Shown here: positions 24,906 to 36,783 of the stretch, in pieces
How the letters are laid out: every line of letters starts with the position of its first letter
Position numbering within the stretch: position 1 is the stretch's first letter
DNA from: Melieria omissa
Taxonomy: Eukaryota > Arthropoda > Insecta > Diptera > Ulidiidae
Reading direction: 5' to 3'
DNA: 64,000 nt
Assembly: GCA_963971225.1 (NCBI GenBank)
Contig: OZ020267.1
Coordinates: 122,257,891-122,321,890 of the forward strand
Translations under genes and position numbers: made by a program
The notes under the pieces: model-generated
The model's input: the letters and a program-made list of their open reading frames with translations, nothing else
Database searches by the model: none
Told to the model about the DNA's origin: nothing

Positions 24906-25622
24906 AAAATCTCTTCGTTCGTGAAACTTGACATTTTTTCAGAACATGGTCAGTCGATAAGTTCAGTAAATTTCACTTTCCATCCTCGGCAGTAGCTTAT
25001 TGTGATTTTGGTCGGAACATCAAGTACGCTCGTGTATAGTTCGCTAGCAAATGCGTACAGGGCGGGAAAGTATCGCTGAAATTTGCTTGTTGCCTTGTTT
25101 TTTTTTTGTTTTTGTTCACTTGACAGCACCTCCAATGCATTTGCCAGTGACTGCTGTGTACGAGTATCGAAGAACTTTGCATTGAAGCACATCGTGTCAT
25201 TTAGCGTACATACAACAACTCCTTACTAATGAACATTTCATACAAATTCATTTCTTTAATGCTTTCACCATAAAGCGGACATAATACAGGATGTCACGCT
25301 CTAACGGAGAGCGCCCGAAGTAAGTCGTAAGCCGTAGAGCGCGCACGCCGTAGCGTAAAGTTCGTGCTTGTGCCTTGTTAGTTGATAAGCGATTTCATTT
25401 TTGGTTCGTCAAACTGTAAATATTCACTTGCCACACACGTTCCTTCCCGCACACTCGTTATGCGTTTTACCCTGTTTTGTTGCACAAATCCCAGTTTGTC
25501 AAGTTTGCATTTGGACACGTTATAAAGTTTGATTTTTTGCATGTCTGCTCGACGAGCCTTTTGAGCGCCTCGTGCAAAGACACTTTGCTAATCGCTACTG
25601 TGTTCTGTTCGTGTCTTTGCAG

Positions 25623-25804
25623 ATTCGCCATATCACGACGTAAGCGGCCTACCCAACCCCTACACTATGGAGCACATAGAGCAGGATGAAGTGATACCAC
25701 CACAGCAGCACATGTCCCTCAGCTACGATGACAGTTTCGAGGGCGAGTACTCGTCCACGCCCAACTCGCGGAATCGCCGCGTCATACGCGAGATCATCGT
25801 CTAA
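25623..25804 (+). CDS. ed: Echinoid-like adhesion receptor, last coding exon with PDZ ligand
   Basis: The exon follows CTTTGCAG and is joined in phase 1 to the exon ending at 8213; the stop is TAA at 25802-25804. It encodes about 60 residues: SPYHDVSGLPNPY, EHIEQDEVIPPQQHMSLSYD, then STPNSRNRRVIREIIV at the C terminus. The last four residues, EIIV, form a class II PDZ ligand. In Drosophila Echinoid the C-terminal EIIV recruits Canoe/Afadin and Bazooka to adherens junctions, which is why the gene is called Echinoid here. The clusters of Ser and Tyr could be phosphorylated, but nothing in the sequence proves it. The neighbouring family members roughest and kirre end differently, as far as I recall; fred cannot be ruled out. 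That this is a coding exon is well supported; the name less so. Confidence 0.75.
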
Positions 25805-27498
25805 GCGTGCTGGGCGGCTGTGCCTTGCACCCCAGCGAACGGAATCTCATTGCCACACATACACACTCATTCACACACACACAAACACAAAGCAAACACG
25901 ATCAGCACTGCTATTACTAATCAAGTATTCTTCTGACATTTCCGACATTCGCCGCTCAGAGGCGCATCACTCACACATACATTGACACTAACCAGCTTGT
26001 ACGTAGTCGCATAAAGAGGCGATTCAATCTACACGCAACTTTATTGTTGTTGCTATGAATATATTGAAAAGTAAAAGGCTGCCATTTATCGACCGGCTTA
26101 GTTCACCGCTCATCTCACCACACCAACTTCATTCACCGTTCACACGTCACAGTTCATCCTTTCAGCGAAATCAACGAAAAACATTGTCTACGTATTTTGA
26201 AAGTTGCCATTTGTATGACTTTTAGTAATAGTACAACAACACGGAGGAGCGAATCAAGCAAAACAGCTAGTGGGCACTTCCACGCGCAGAGGCCGTGGCG
26301 GCTGCGGTGGCATCACTTTGGACTGCTAGCAGCAAAGCCCAGTTGATTATTTTAAGTAATAAAAAAAAATAGACATACAACTAATTACATAAATTACGAA
26401 TAGTCGTAAGTACGCTAAGAAATAAAAAAAAAACACAGGGCGGGAGGGTTGGAGGGAACAGGCCGACTACGCCGAATACATTCACACACACACACACAAC
26501 CACGAAAAGCAACAACTCCGGATTGTACTTGAACGACCACACAACCGGATGCGAAGCAAGTTTAGCCACAAATTGTACTAAAGCCGAAGGAATTTCGTTT
26601 TGCATTTGTTTAATACAGCACCGTGCAAGTAAATTGAATTTGTTGTCTTTTCCCTTTGCATGTAAAACTGAATTTATGTAAGAAGGTACGATATGTAAAG
26701 AGGAATATTATATGGGCATATTGCGGGCGCAGTGTTTGGATCTCCTTAAATTTGTTTTTATAAATTTCATTAAAATTTTAAATCATTTAAGACATTGTGC
26801 CACGATAATGAAATTGTTTTAAGTGCACTAAATACTTCGGTAATCGACAAAATCTACGCCGCAGTTACGAGGACAAAATTTGTGGGGCGCTATGCGCAGA
26901 AAACTGCCATCATTTGAAACAACAGTGAACCAAGAGCTAAGCCGATGGCGATTTTGAAGGCTGGAAAATCAAGTAAAGCAATTAAATGACGCACTAATTT
27001 AGCACACAAATCATTTCACATATATATTTACTTTTGAAAAAGCCATACTTATTAAAATAGCCATAAACTGGGGTGGCCGACTGTATTCGAAAAGCCCGCT
27101 TCTTCAAGTGATCAGACGAAGAGAGACATCCGCAATTGAGTGCGGATCCTTTCACCGCAAGAAATAAAAATTATTGTGCTTTTTGGGTTCAGACATGTTT
27201 TATGACGAATGTTCAAACATAAAAAAGCTGACATGATGGCAAAAGCATAAGTACAAAGTAGTTGTTTGTTTTTTAAGTCGCTGTCCTTAATGGTTCACCT
27301 TTTCATATGCGTGATTGACACGTCAGCACTAACAGGGACTAAGACCTAAAATGTTATGCTCACATCGAACAGTAGTTCCAGAGAAAAATGTCTTGAACAC
27401 ATAACAAAGACAGCAATTAATTTTCAACACTAACAAGTATTGGCTTCCAAGTTGGGCCTTTTCAAGTCGATTTGTGTTTACCTTTTTTTTAAACCATC
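25805..27498 (+). other. Probable 3' UTR of the Echinoid-like gene, then unique DNA
   Basis: Sequence after the stop is CA-rich (CACACA runs at 25855-25885, 25973-25980 and 26483-26500). It carries candidate AATAAA signals at 26358-26363 and near 26421 and 27165. Which one ends the transcript cannot be decided from sequence. No gene or repeat was recognised. Confidence 0.45.
26358..26363 (+). promoter_or_regulatory. Candidate polyadenylation signal AATAAA
   Basis: This is the first AATAAA downstream of the Echinoid-like stop codon, 554 bp beyond it, in an A-rich context. Others follow downstream, so its use is only possible. Confidence 0.3.
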
Positions 27499-27502
27499 TT
27501 AA

Positions 27503-28004
27503 CCCATTGCTGCCGGGTACCAGTTCCGCCCATACGATTTTGATAAAATTCCATACACCACCTGGAATTGACCCAAAATAAGCAAAAACAAAATTTCAGC
27601 TTTATATCTCCGCACGTTGCTGAGATATTCATTGGGTATTTTGTACCCATTAGGCAGCAATGGTAGCTTTTTTCTATACTTTTTAAAGTGATCACCTAAA
27701 CACGTGAACAAAAGAAGTATGTTATTGTTTACAGGTTAGTTAGGAGGCAGATTTTTGTGAGGTTCTATGGCCACTACGTTTCACCACATTTTCCACCTCC
27801 GGAAAATTCACATTTTTTGAAGTCTGCTAACTCTAGCTAGATGGGGGAATTTTAGAGTGACCTCAACTAGACTAAGGTAGTTCCATCTTTACCCCAACCA
27901 TCCCTCTCAATGATTTTGAGATATCTCTACCACGAACTTTTCTGTGATTTTTTTTTAAATGTCAGTTTTCATGGGTAAAATTATACCCATTAGGCAGCAA
28001 TGGG
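27503..28004. mobile_element. TTAA-flanked MITE, 502 bp
   Basis: The left end CCCATTGCTGCCGGGTACC follows TTAA (27499-27502). The right end GGCAGCAATGGG precedes TTAA (28005-28008). A further copy of the right-end word TACCCATTAGGCAGCAATGG lies inside at about 27646-27665. It is non-coding and is a third TTAA-type family by its ends. Confidence 0.8.
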
Positions 28005-28120
28005 TTAAGCGACACAAAACGAGTTGAACGACGAGTTGAGATATGAAAATACAACACTGAAATACGACTTACATTCCCACCTTTGAGTGCTGTTTCATTT
28101 GGTAGATTAATCCAATCGTG

Positions 28121-28617
28121 TTCAATTCTTCCTAGAAGTGAAAAAAACTGCCCGACCTTCATTCCAATACAGTTCGCAAAAACTGTAAATCGTAGAGAAG
28201 TAGATCCACCAACTTGTTAGCCAGCTGTCCGCATTCAATAGAGTCATGTGTTCAATTCTTCCTAGAAGTGAAAAAAACTGCCCGACCTTCATTCCAAAAC
28301 AGTTCGCAAAAACTGTAAATCGTAGAGAAGTAGATCCACCAACTTGTTAGCCAGCTGTCCGCATTCAATAGAGTCACGTGTTCAATTCTTCTTAGAAGTG
28401 AAAAAACTGCCCGACCTTCATTCCAACACAGTTCGCAAAAACTGTAAATCGTAGAGAAGTAGATCCACCAACTTGTTAGCCAGCTGTCCGCTTTCAATAG
28501 AGTCACGTGTTCAATTCTTCCTAGAAGTGAAAAAAACTGCCCGACCTTCATTCCAACACAGTTCGCAAAAACTGTAAATCGTAGAGAAGTAGATCCACCA
28601 ACTTGTTAGCCAGCTGC
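28121..28617 (+). repeat. 130-bp minisatellite, 3.8 units
   Basis: Units begin TTCAATTCTTCCTAGAAGTG at 28121, 28251, 28381 (CTTAG variant) and 28510. The period is 130, 130 and 129 bp, and only a few bases differ between units. Each unit includes CTGCCCGACCTTCATTCCAA and AGTAGATCCACCAACTTGTT. The last unit is cut short at about 28617. Such homogeneity implies recent amplification or ongoing unequal exchange. Confidence 0.95.
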
Positions 28618-31144
28618 CAATACTGTTCAATACTGTCACTGAAGATCTCCACGCGCAGCCCACAAAAAATTACTCATACACAATGAAATATTTGAGAAAT
28701 GGTAAAACTTTGTCCAAAATTTTTATTACAAATTAAGTATGTATGAGCAAGTCTTGAGCTCAACTCTATGGTTCTCTGTTGTTTCGAAATACTCGTACAA
28801 TACAAATACAACAAAAGTAATCAAAAAGCAACAATAATCCGGCCAAATAAACACAAACTGCTTTGGAAAATGTTCGACCTGTGTGCGATCTGACAGCGTC
28901 AACGTCACGTTCAATCGCTTTAAGTGATAAATGCAAAACTTTAAACAGAATTATTGAAAATAATTGAAAATCATCCTAAAAATCGCATCGAATCTGTTTA
29001 CTTCGGGTGGACAGTTTTTTTTTTTGTTCAAAAGCAAAATAAAGTTTTTAAACTCTTTTTTTTTAATTAATATTAAGTTCATAATGTTTTTGTTTACTTT
29101 ATAAAAATAAATAAAAAAAAACAAACAAAAATTGCTTTACGTTACAAGTTAATAAATTGTTTTTTTAATTAAAAAAAATAATAATAAATAAATGTTATGT
29201 TTAGTTCTGTTTTTTTACAATTTCTTATCCATCGAAAATGAAAACACAAAAAGTGAAAACGAAATCTGAAAACACTTCTCGTACATTTGTTAAAATTTGA
29301 GCAAACACACAAAAGCAACACAAATTAAAATAATTAAATCTACATACTTTATAAGCGTATAAGTGAATACATATACACATATTTAAAATGAAACGTAAAT
29401 ATAGTGGCTAAGTGAGCAGCTAGGATTTACATAACTGTAAACGTTACTTAATGTACATAATGTATATGTATACAGTTACTTTATACATTAGTAGGTATAG
29501 CGTACGAAGGATTATACACATAATTGCAAGCACACACATACTTAATTGACTAAGTAATTGATTAAATGTAGTTAAAGAGAATTTAAAATTTATTATACAA
29601 AAATTAAAATTACAAAAATGGTTACAAAAGCAAACACAAAAAGAAAAATCAACAAAAATTGCAAACCGGCAAAGAACAACAATTAAACGCAAACTTATTT
29701 TATACACGTGTGAAACATACATTTAAGTGTAAATAATTTAAAATTATTCATTTGTACGCTCGTTTCATCAACCACCAAGCCAGACACACACACACAGACA
29801 CACACACAGTGTGAAAAATGCAAACAGCCACATTATCAGTGCGATATACGAAAATCTTCAAATACAAATAAAAAACTTATTTAAAATGTTCATTACAATT
29901 ATTATTAGACTGATGAAAGCCGCACGAAGCAGCGAAGCAGGAAACCCCAAAATCGAGGCTGCACTCCACCGCACGAATATTGTTTTTGTTCAGAAACAAA
30001 ATAATACCCGCTCACACCCAGATTTGTGTTGCCAGATTGGTTTTGCCATACGACGCGACAAACACAAAGTTTGTTCAAAAAATTTAACACAAAACATATT
30101 AAAACTAAGTATTTCAATAGATTTCATTTCATCAAAATAATTAGTTTTGTTATCCCTCTTTGTAAATCTATTTTTCACTCAATATACTTTTTTTTAATAC
30201 AGATAATTATTTAAATATTGAAAACTTTTTTCGTGTTCTTCTTTTGTTAAATTTGTATTCTCAGTTTCAATATGACTGCATAATTCAGCATAAAAAATCA
30301 TTACAAATGCATTTAAAAGTAACTTGAATCATTTTGAATGTAATGCAAAATACCAAACATCTGGCAACACATCTGCAGCAGTTAACACACGTCTGGCAGT
30401 AACTCACCACATGCATGAATGCAAACATATGCAAAAAAGTTGGCATAATTAAGAGCAAATATTTAGTTGCAATTAATTTCAATTAATTTAATATATCGAT
30501 ATACAAGTTTTTTGTTGTTTAAGTAAACAAAAAGCGTAAATGGAAAACAACGCGGTGACTCACACACACACACTTTGAATTTAGTTAATGGAAATCATGT
30601 GAAACAGTGGAATATGAATTTGATTACATAATTGTAACTGCGACCATGCGTACACGTGCCCACTTGCCACGCCCATATTCCGGCGACCGGGCCCGGCTCG
30701 CCGACACACGGCACTCGGCGCCTGCTGTTCCCGCTGCTGACGTGTGGGCGTGCTAGAGGGCGTCCGAATATGGCGAGTGGTCAAGGTCGGCAATTGAACG
30801 CGCGTTATTTACGAAATAAAACGAAACTAATATTTTTTTATTCAGTTTTAAACAAAAATAAAGAACATCCAGTGTTTCATTTTGTAATCGTAGTTTTTGC
30901 ACTAATCGAGTGGGAGGAATTTTGCATTTCAGCTGCTCAAAGTCGAAGTGATGGTGAGTAAGAAAAACGTTCAGTACGAAATAGTTGAAGGAAATATTGC
31001 TTGATCACAAAATAAAGTGTTGCTAATAAAACTCACAAAACAAGGTATAGTAATGAATTATATATATTTTCTGAAGGACTTTCCAAAGATCTTTTCCGCA
31101 CTATTATTATTATTTTGTCCAGTCTCCGTTGTTACAACTTTAGC
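28618..31144. other. AT-rich stretch without supported genes
   Basis: No exon or paired-end element was recognised. From 28980 to 29720 long A and T runs dominate; CACACA runs lie at about 29786-29807. A short GC-rich patch near 30660-30780 has open frames on both strands without domains. Confidence 0.5.
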
Positions 31145-31764
31145 TTATTTTTTAGTGTATTCCAAAGAAACCCCTCTCGAAACCTTTTTTAATGCCAAAA
31201 TGAGCTGTTTTGTTGTTGATATTCTTTTTTCTCTAAGCTTTTGCTTTATTAAGGACCAACCATTTTTGATTGGGTTTGCATCTGGACTTTGAGATGGTGA
31301 ATTTAGTGTTTCCACATCAAATTTTCTGTAGCCCATTTCAGACGATTTTCCACATGTTTTCACCCAATAGCGTTTTCGACATGGTACTTCAATGAAGAAT
31401 GCCTGATTTCAGAAGCCTTCGTCGGATAGTGTCCGTTGATACTTGGACTCTCTTCTGCGACAATGTTTCGTTCGTTTGCTTCAGTCTAAGAGTTGGAGTG
31501 TTATCAAACATTTGGACTATCGCCTCATCCGCTTTGTTCTGAGTGGTTCTCTTCCTGTCTCTCCGTGGGTCGTCGTCAACATTTCCGAACTCTGAATCGA
31601 CTGACCCACTTCCTCACAAATAAAACTGATGTTTTCGTGTATTTTGCGACTTGTGGAGGTTTCATTTTTGGACCCTTTGGATGGTTTATGAAAAATACTA
31701 CTTCGAAAAGTTTTTTCATTCTTGATATTTCCGCGAAAACAGAAACATATACGAAAACGGTATT
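31145..31764 (-). pseudogene. Tc1-like transposase remnant
   Basis: The minus strand encodes the end of a Tc1-type DDE transposase (LNSPSQSPDANPIKNGWSLIKQKLREK), where NPIEN-W is the family hallmark around the third acidic residue. Further along the minus strand lie shifted fragments resembling the helix-turn-helix part (KIHENISFICEEVGQSI). The central catalytic segment is missing and stops interrupt the frames. No flanking inverted repeats could be assigned. Confidence 0.6.
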
Positions 31765-31768
31765 TTAA

Positions 31769-32002
31769 CCGTAGATTGAGTTTCACAAAAATTAAGGAAT
31801 CCGATCCTATGTATACAAAGGAGAAAATTATAAACTTTTCAATTTTATCAAGAGCTCTTTCTTAAAAAATTGTGAAAGATGGTTTTAAACAAGCATAATC
31901 CCAACACAAAGTCAGAAGAATGGTTCAATTAATTATATCCTGAAAAAAGTTATAATAAAAAAAACCAAATGTATCATTTTTGATACAAAGCTCGATCTAC
32001 GG
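31769..32002. mobile_element. TTAA-flanked MITE, 234 bp
   Basis: The left end CCGTAGATTGAG follows TTAA (31765-31768). The right end CTCGATCTACGG precedes TTAA (32003-32006), with one mismatch between the ends. It is non-coding and is placed immediately beside the Tc1 remnant. The TTAA target and short inverted ends fit the piggyBac-like pattern, although the ends do not begin CCC. Confidence 0.6.
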
Positions 32003-32651
32003 TTAATATAGAAGATAATCTGATATTAAAAAAAATATTAAAAGACATGGTCAACACTTAGTTTTCATACGTTATTCAAATGAAATGAAAATTTATTGAG
32101 CCCTTCTGTGGTGCTCAAAAATATACCTCAACTACTGTGTTGAGGAAAGTGATTTTGCTTTTATTATTAAACTTTAACCAAAATAAATACAACTCGGCAA
32201 AGGCACAGACGTATCTAAGATGACACGAAAATTCCTCTACGATTAACAAGACAGGCTTACAAATTTGACTGACGTTTGGAAGCGAGAGGACAATCGTTTT
32301 TATTGTCTAGTTTCCGCGTTCTATATGCGACAAACTTGCTTCTCAAAAACGTGTCTACAGCTTTTTGCTTGGAAATGTTAAAAGCTCAAGTTCATTCATG
32401 GTTATAATGTGCGAAGTGATAATAAAAATATTTATAATTATTTTAACTTTTTTAGCGGTTCCTGTTTTTTAAATGTTGTTGTAAAGCAACAACGAAAACA
32501 TACTTTTTACGCATAAGTAAAAATCAAAAATGTCTTCAATGACTTTAGCCATAGTTATGCTATGAATTTGTTTAAATACAAGTTAAAACTTAAAATTTTT
32601 AACTACTCTAAAGCATTAAAGCATTAACAACTTAAACTTTTGGCTTTAAAC

Positions 32652-33689
32652 CAGGGTGCGGAGAACGATCAAAATACGATCTTTCTCACGAATAATCGCA
32701 ACCAAAAACTGAGTGCTTCTAATTTCTCGCGAGCGATAAAGTTGCGCTGCGAGCAAAAGCATTTACGATCTCTCACGAGAAATCTAAATGTTCGGAAAAA
32801 TCGCGAATGAGAAAATGTCGCTGCAAGCGTCGTCAGTTCGATCTCTCGCGATCGTTCGTTTGTTGCGAGCGCTTGTTGTAAAACTCAATCAGTAACTCGT
32901 ATTGTGAAGATTGAATCTTTGAACGATCGCGATCGTTCGTCTGGGCAATAAATAATGTATATAGGAGTTTGAGCAGTTTGCTATTATACTCGGCTGCTAC
33001 TAACTGCAGTTTATTTCCTAAAGGAAACTTATGTATAGAAGTTTGTAGATTTTAAAGACCTTTTGTTAGGAAAATTATAACAAAAAAATAGAAAACTTTG
33101 TGTTATGTTTGTATATGGTCTCGTGTGCACAAAATGCACTTTGAAAAATCTGTGTCTTTATTATATGTAACAAGTTTCGTCTTGTCAATATTTGACACTT
33201 TGCCCATATTGATATAAAAAAAGCAAACGCACAAGAAAATAATTTCACAAATCGTCCTTCGTCCGTATATATCGCAAAATAGACTAAATTCAATGATTGT
33301 TTGCAGCCACGCTCTACCGACGAACCTTACAAAAATTCGTTCGCGATCGATCAAACATTCGCTCGCGAACGATCGATCAAACATTCGCTCGCGAACGCTC
33401 GTTTTGGGATTGTATTTTATCGCGAGAAATACTTGAGCAAACGAGCGGTTGCGAATGATTTTCTGCATCAGCGTTCTTCCCACGACCGATCGCTTTCGTA
33501 CGCTCGTTCGTTTGAAATGTGTATACATAAACTCGCTGCATACGATCTCTCACGAACGAATACGTAGGCAATGCATTCGCAACCGCTCGTTTGCTCAAGT
33601 ATTTCTCGCGATAAAATACAATCGCAAAACGAGCCAATATGAGAAGATCGAATTTTGGATCGTTCGCGAGCGAATTTTTCCGCACCCTG
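32652..33689. mobile_element. Non-autonomous hAT-type element, 1038 bp, perfect 8-bp duplication
   Basis: CTTTAAAC occurs directly on both sides (32644-32651 and 33690-33697), and the element's ends are CAGGGTGCGG and CCGCACCCTG. An 8-bp target duplication with CAGGG ends is typical of hAT. The interior is packed with direct and inverted copies of GATCGTTCGCGAGCG-like words, including a 27-bp unit repeated in tandem near 33347-33400. Such subterminal words are where hAT transposases bind. Open frames inside are by-products of the symmetrical repeats; no transposase domain is present. Confidence 0.9.
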
Positions 33690-33697
33690 CTTTAAAC

Positions 33698-35660
33698 TAT
33701 TCTAAGAACCACAAATTTTAAGCAGAGCGCTTAAAAGTTTCTCCTCAAGTTTTCTATCTCACTATAACATATGTCCATCTTAACCCAAAGACTGCTAAGG
33801 TTAATTATGTCATGTAACGTGTTGAGGGCAGAACGTGAAAATGTTCAAAGAACCTGGTAGACCCATATCGACCAGCCTGGTTTCTTACCGATCAAAATCA
33901 CCCTAAGTTGTGGGGATTTACCGAAGCAGTCCACATGGTGGATCTCTTTTCGTCATAATCGGTGTGTTGATTAAGAGGGTAAAGTAATCCACGCAGTTCT
34001 TACAAATTCTGCCAACAAAATACTTTTAACTTTTAAATACTTTTCTTCGCATTAGGATTTCATCGATTGTTCTAAGCTATTTTTCTTATTTTTTCCGGGT
34101 TAGTTTTTTAGTCCTTAACAATCTGCATGTCGTATATGCGGTTGGCTTGGAATTAGAAAATACCTCGCAATCTCCTGCGATATCTCCAGAAGTCAGAAAA
34201 TATGTGTGTCAGACAGTCCATCACATAAAATGAGCTAAAAAGCGCAGCAACCTTGCAGCCGCCCCTCCGGAATTGGCTCATTGAACTCTGGTCGCCTGCA
34301 GCGAGCCGCAGCTGTTGCGATTGGCGGCTGAAAGTTGCTGTAAATTTATTTCGCATATCGAAATACACTCGATTCTGATTTTCTTCCAGTCGTTTCGTTT
34401 TCCTTGGCGCGCATTGAAAATGCAATTAGAAAGAAATCAATCAACTTGTCAGCACTTCAAGTACTTCAACTAAATGAAAAAAAGAATGAAAGTAGACGAA
34501 GAGAAAAAAAATCAATTTCCGCAATTGCTGCCGCGCCAACAGCTACGAGAACAACAATAAAACATGCCCTGCAATTGCAACGCCAGTAACGACAACAGCC
34601 GACCCCACAATAGAAGCAATAATAACAACAACAACAACTATGTGAATAATTTATGTACAAAAACAGTAAAAATGAAGCAAACATTGGCCTTGCTCCCAAT
34701 TTAACTCGCATTAGCCAACAATTTGACACGTCAATCAGCGCGGACGGCCTTCAGCACACATCCGCCCAACGTCCAACGCCAATTGCCAATTGTCAATTGT
34801 CAGTTGGCGACATGCGAAAGCACACTGCAACATGGACACATTTGATTTGTCCACATTTGCCAATGCACCGCGATAGACGTCGAAACGGCCAGCAACATTG
34901 CAACTCTGTTCAATGCATGTTGCGGCGCACCGATGTGGACAAATGCAATACATACATGCATACATACATATATAGATGTATTCACAATGGCATCGGCCGA
35001 TATGGGGGCTGTTATGATTTGTGCGGCCGCCCTCAATCGCCCTTAGAAAGGCGAAAGACAAAACATTTGCGGCCGAGGTGACAAAGCCGGCGGACTGTCG
35101 ACTGACGTCTGTCGTCAGAACGGCAAATTGAACTAAGTAATTGACAGTTTTCGATTTCAGCAACGCCCAAAGCAAATAAATTCTAATAAGTCACACAAAC
35201 CGAATCAAATCAAATCGAATGCATAATTTTCAAATATTCCATAAATAGACATTTGCGAAACTAGCCACACAACAACAACAGTAGCAACAAACAACAACGG
35301 CAGTAGCACATACTCGTTTGTATGTGCATATATTTACATACATACATGAATATCAATAAATATGTACACAATTTTGATGTTGTTACGTTCAGCGCTCTGC
35401 AGTCTTCATTAAACTAAATTAGGTGCCGCAGTCGCTGCTCGCGTTCGACTCCTTGCTCAGGAGCTGGGCCAATTGTTTTGTTATGGCCAGTCGGTCATAG
35501 CGTCAACATGATTGGCACCAAAACCTAACCTATATACATATGTATGTATACGTATATAAGTATGAAAACAAGAACGAGTTTATCAGTCAATGGTATCAAT
35601 TGTTATTTGGAGGACCAAAAATATTTATTAATATTATTTTCATATTACTATATTATATTA
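33698..35660. other. Unique-looking stretch without supported genes
   Basis: Contains CAA/ACA simple repeats near 34530-34640 and 35270-35310, a GC-richer part at 34720-35160 and short TA-rich runs. No coding exon with splice sites and a recognisable product was found. Confidence 0.45.
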
Positions 35661-35665
35661 AACTA

Positions 35666-36783
35666 GCTGACCCCGCGAACTTTGTCTCGCATGACATTTG
35701 TTGTTTTTTTATAATGAAATACGCGAGATTGTGAATCTATGGCGATGCAAATTCACGAAGAAAACCAACTAAAGGAAAAGGTGGAGCTACTGATTAACGC
35801 AATCGAGGCCCACAAATAAGCAAAGTTGCTGCTAAGTTTCAGTAAAGAAATGGACTTTGCTTGAACCGGATTTAAATTATATGGGCGGTGCCATGCCCTC
35901 TTATTCAATACCTACCCCTAGGTTCGTACTAAGTTTTATTGCTGAGCAACTTATAGTTCAGAAAAATATTTGGATCACAAAAAATGTGCCACGCCCCTTG
36001 TCCAACACCCATCAAATCTTATCAGTAAAATGACTCATCTATGGGACGACGGGATACAAAATTTCAGTGTTGTACAACTTACAATTTGGAAGATATTCCA
36101 TTACTAAGATCTGGCTCGTATGTGTGGTGCCACGCCCCCTCGTCCAATACTTGCCCCATTCCCTCTGTCGAAATATATGAATAAATGGTAGGATCATACT
36201 ACGTTTCATTGCTGAGCGACTTATAGTTCAGCAAAATATTTGGGTCATAAAAAAAGTGCCACGCCCCTTGTCCAACTCCGACGGGATACAAAATTTCAGT
36301 GTTGTACGACTTAAAATTGCAAAGATATTCTATATTAAAGATTTGGCTTATATGGGCGATGCCACGCCCCCTTGTTCAATGCCCTCATCATTCCCTCTGT
36401 CGAAAGATATGAATAAATGGTTGGTTCGTACTTAGTTTCATTGCTGTGCAACTTAAAGTTCAGCGGAATAATTGGGTCACAAAAAAGTGCCACGCCCCTT
36501 GTCCAACGCCCATTAAATCTTACCATGGGAGTGACCTTTTTTATGGGACGACGGGGTACTAAACTTCAGCTACTAACAATTTCGAAGATATTCCATTTTA
36601 AATGTGCCACGCCCCTTAGAAGAATTTTATATATAAGATTATATTATTTAAATTATAATACGATATCCATACTCCTTCTAAAATCGTAAACGATGTGTTG
36701 AAAGTTTGTATAAATATGGAGAGAGCATTTCAATTGACAAATAATTACAAAAGTATTTTTCATCAAAATTTAATGGGGTCAGC
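35666..36783. repeat. Alternating tandem repeat block with short inverted ends
   Basis: The word GTGCCACGCCCC(TT)GTCC recurs near 35985, 36127, 36255, 36357, 36485 and 36603. It alternates between two contexts so that the true unit is about 230-270 bp. Each unit also carries GACGACGGGATACAAAATTT and TTCATTGCTGAGCGACTT-like parts. The block is bounded by GCTGACCCC (35666-35674) and its reverse complement GGGGTCAGC (36775-36783). It is non-coding and may be a satellite-bearing transposon; class unknown. Confidence 0.7.

Larger units (their letters stand above)
8214..25622 (+). other. 17.4-kb intron of the Echinoid-like gene
   Basis: The donor GTAAGTG at 8214 and the acceptor CTTTGCAG ending at 25622 are both phase 1, and joining the exons keeps the frame open to the stop. 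No further coding exon is convincing between them. Mobile elements and repeats occupy parts of 9148-10704, 13000-13760, 16224-18012 and 22515-24905. The stretches 8214-9147, 10705-12999, 13761-16223, 18013-22514 and 24906-25622 show only AT-rich unique-looking DNA with CA/TG and CAA runs. Confidence 0.75.

Noticed and set aside
7848..25804. Assignment to sticks-and-stones, hibris, kirre or roughest
   Set aside because: These related adhesion proteins were considered, but the EIIV terminus is what I recall for Echinoid; this remains the weakest point of the gene name.
28121..28617. CRISPR-like array
   Set aside because: Whole 130-bp units repeat without variable spacers, and the context is a eukaryotic genome; it is a minisatellite.
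33103..33721. Open frames of 88-141 codons in the hAT element
   Set aside because: They arise from symmetric CG-rich repeat words on both strands and show no transposase motif.
33779..33803. TTAACC...GGTTAA as another MITE
   Set aside because: The two ends are only about 13 bp apart; a chance palindrome.
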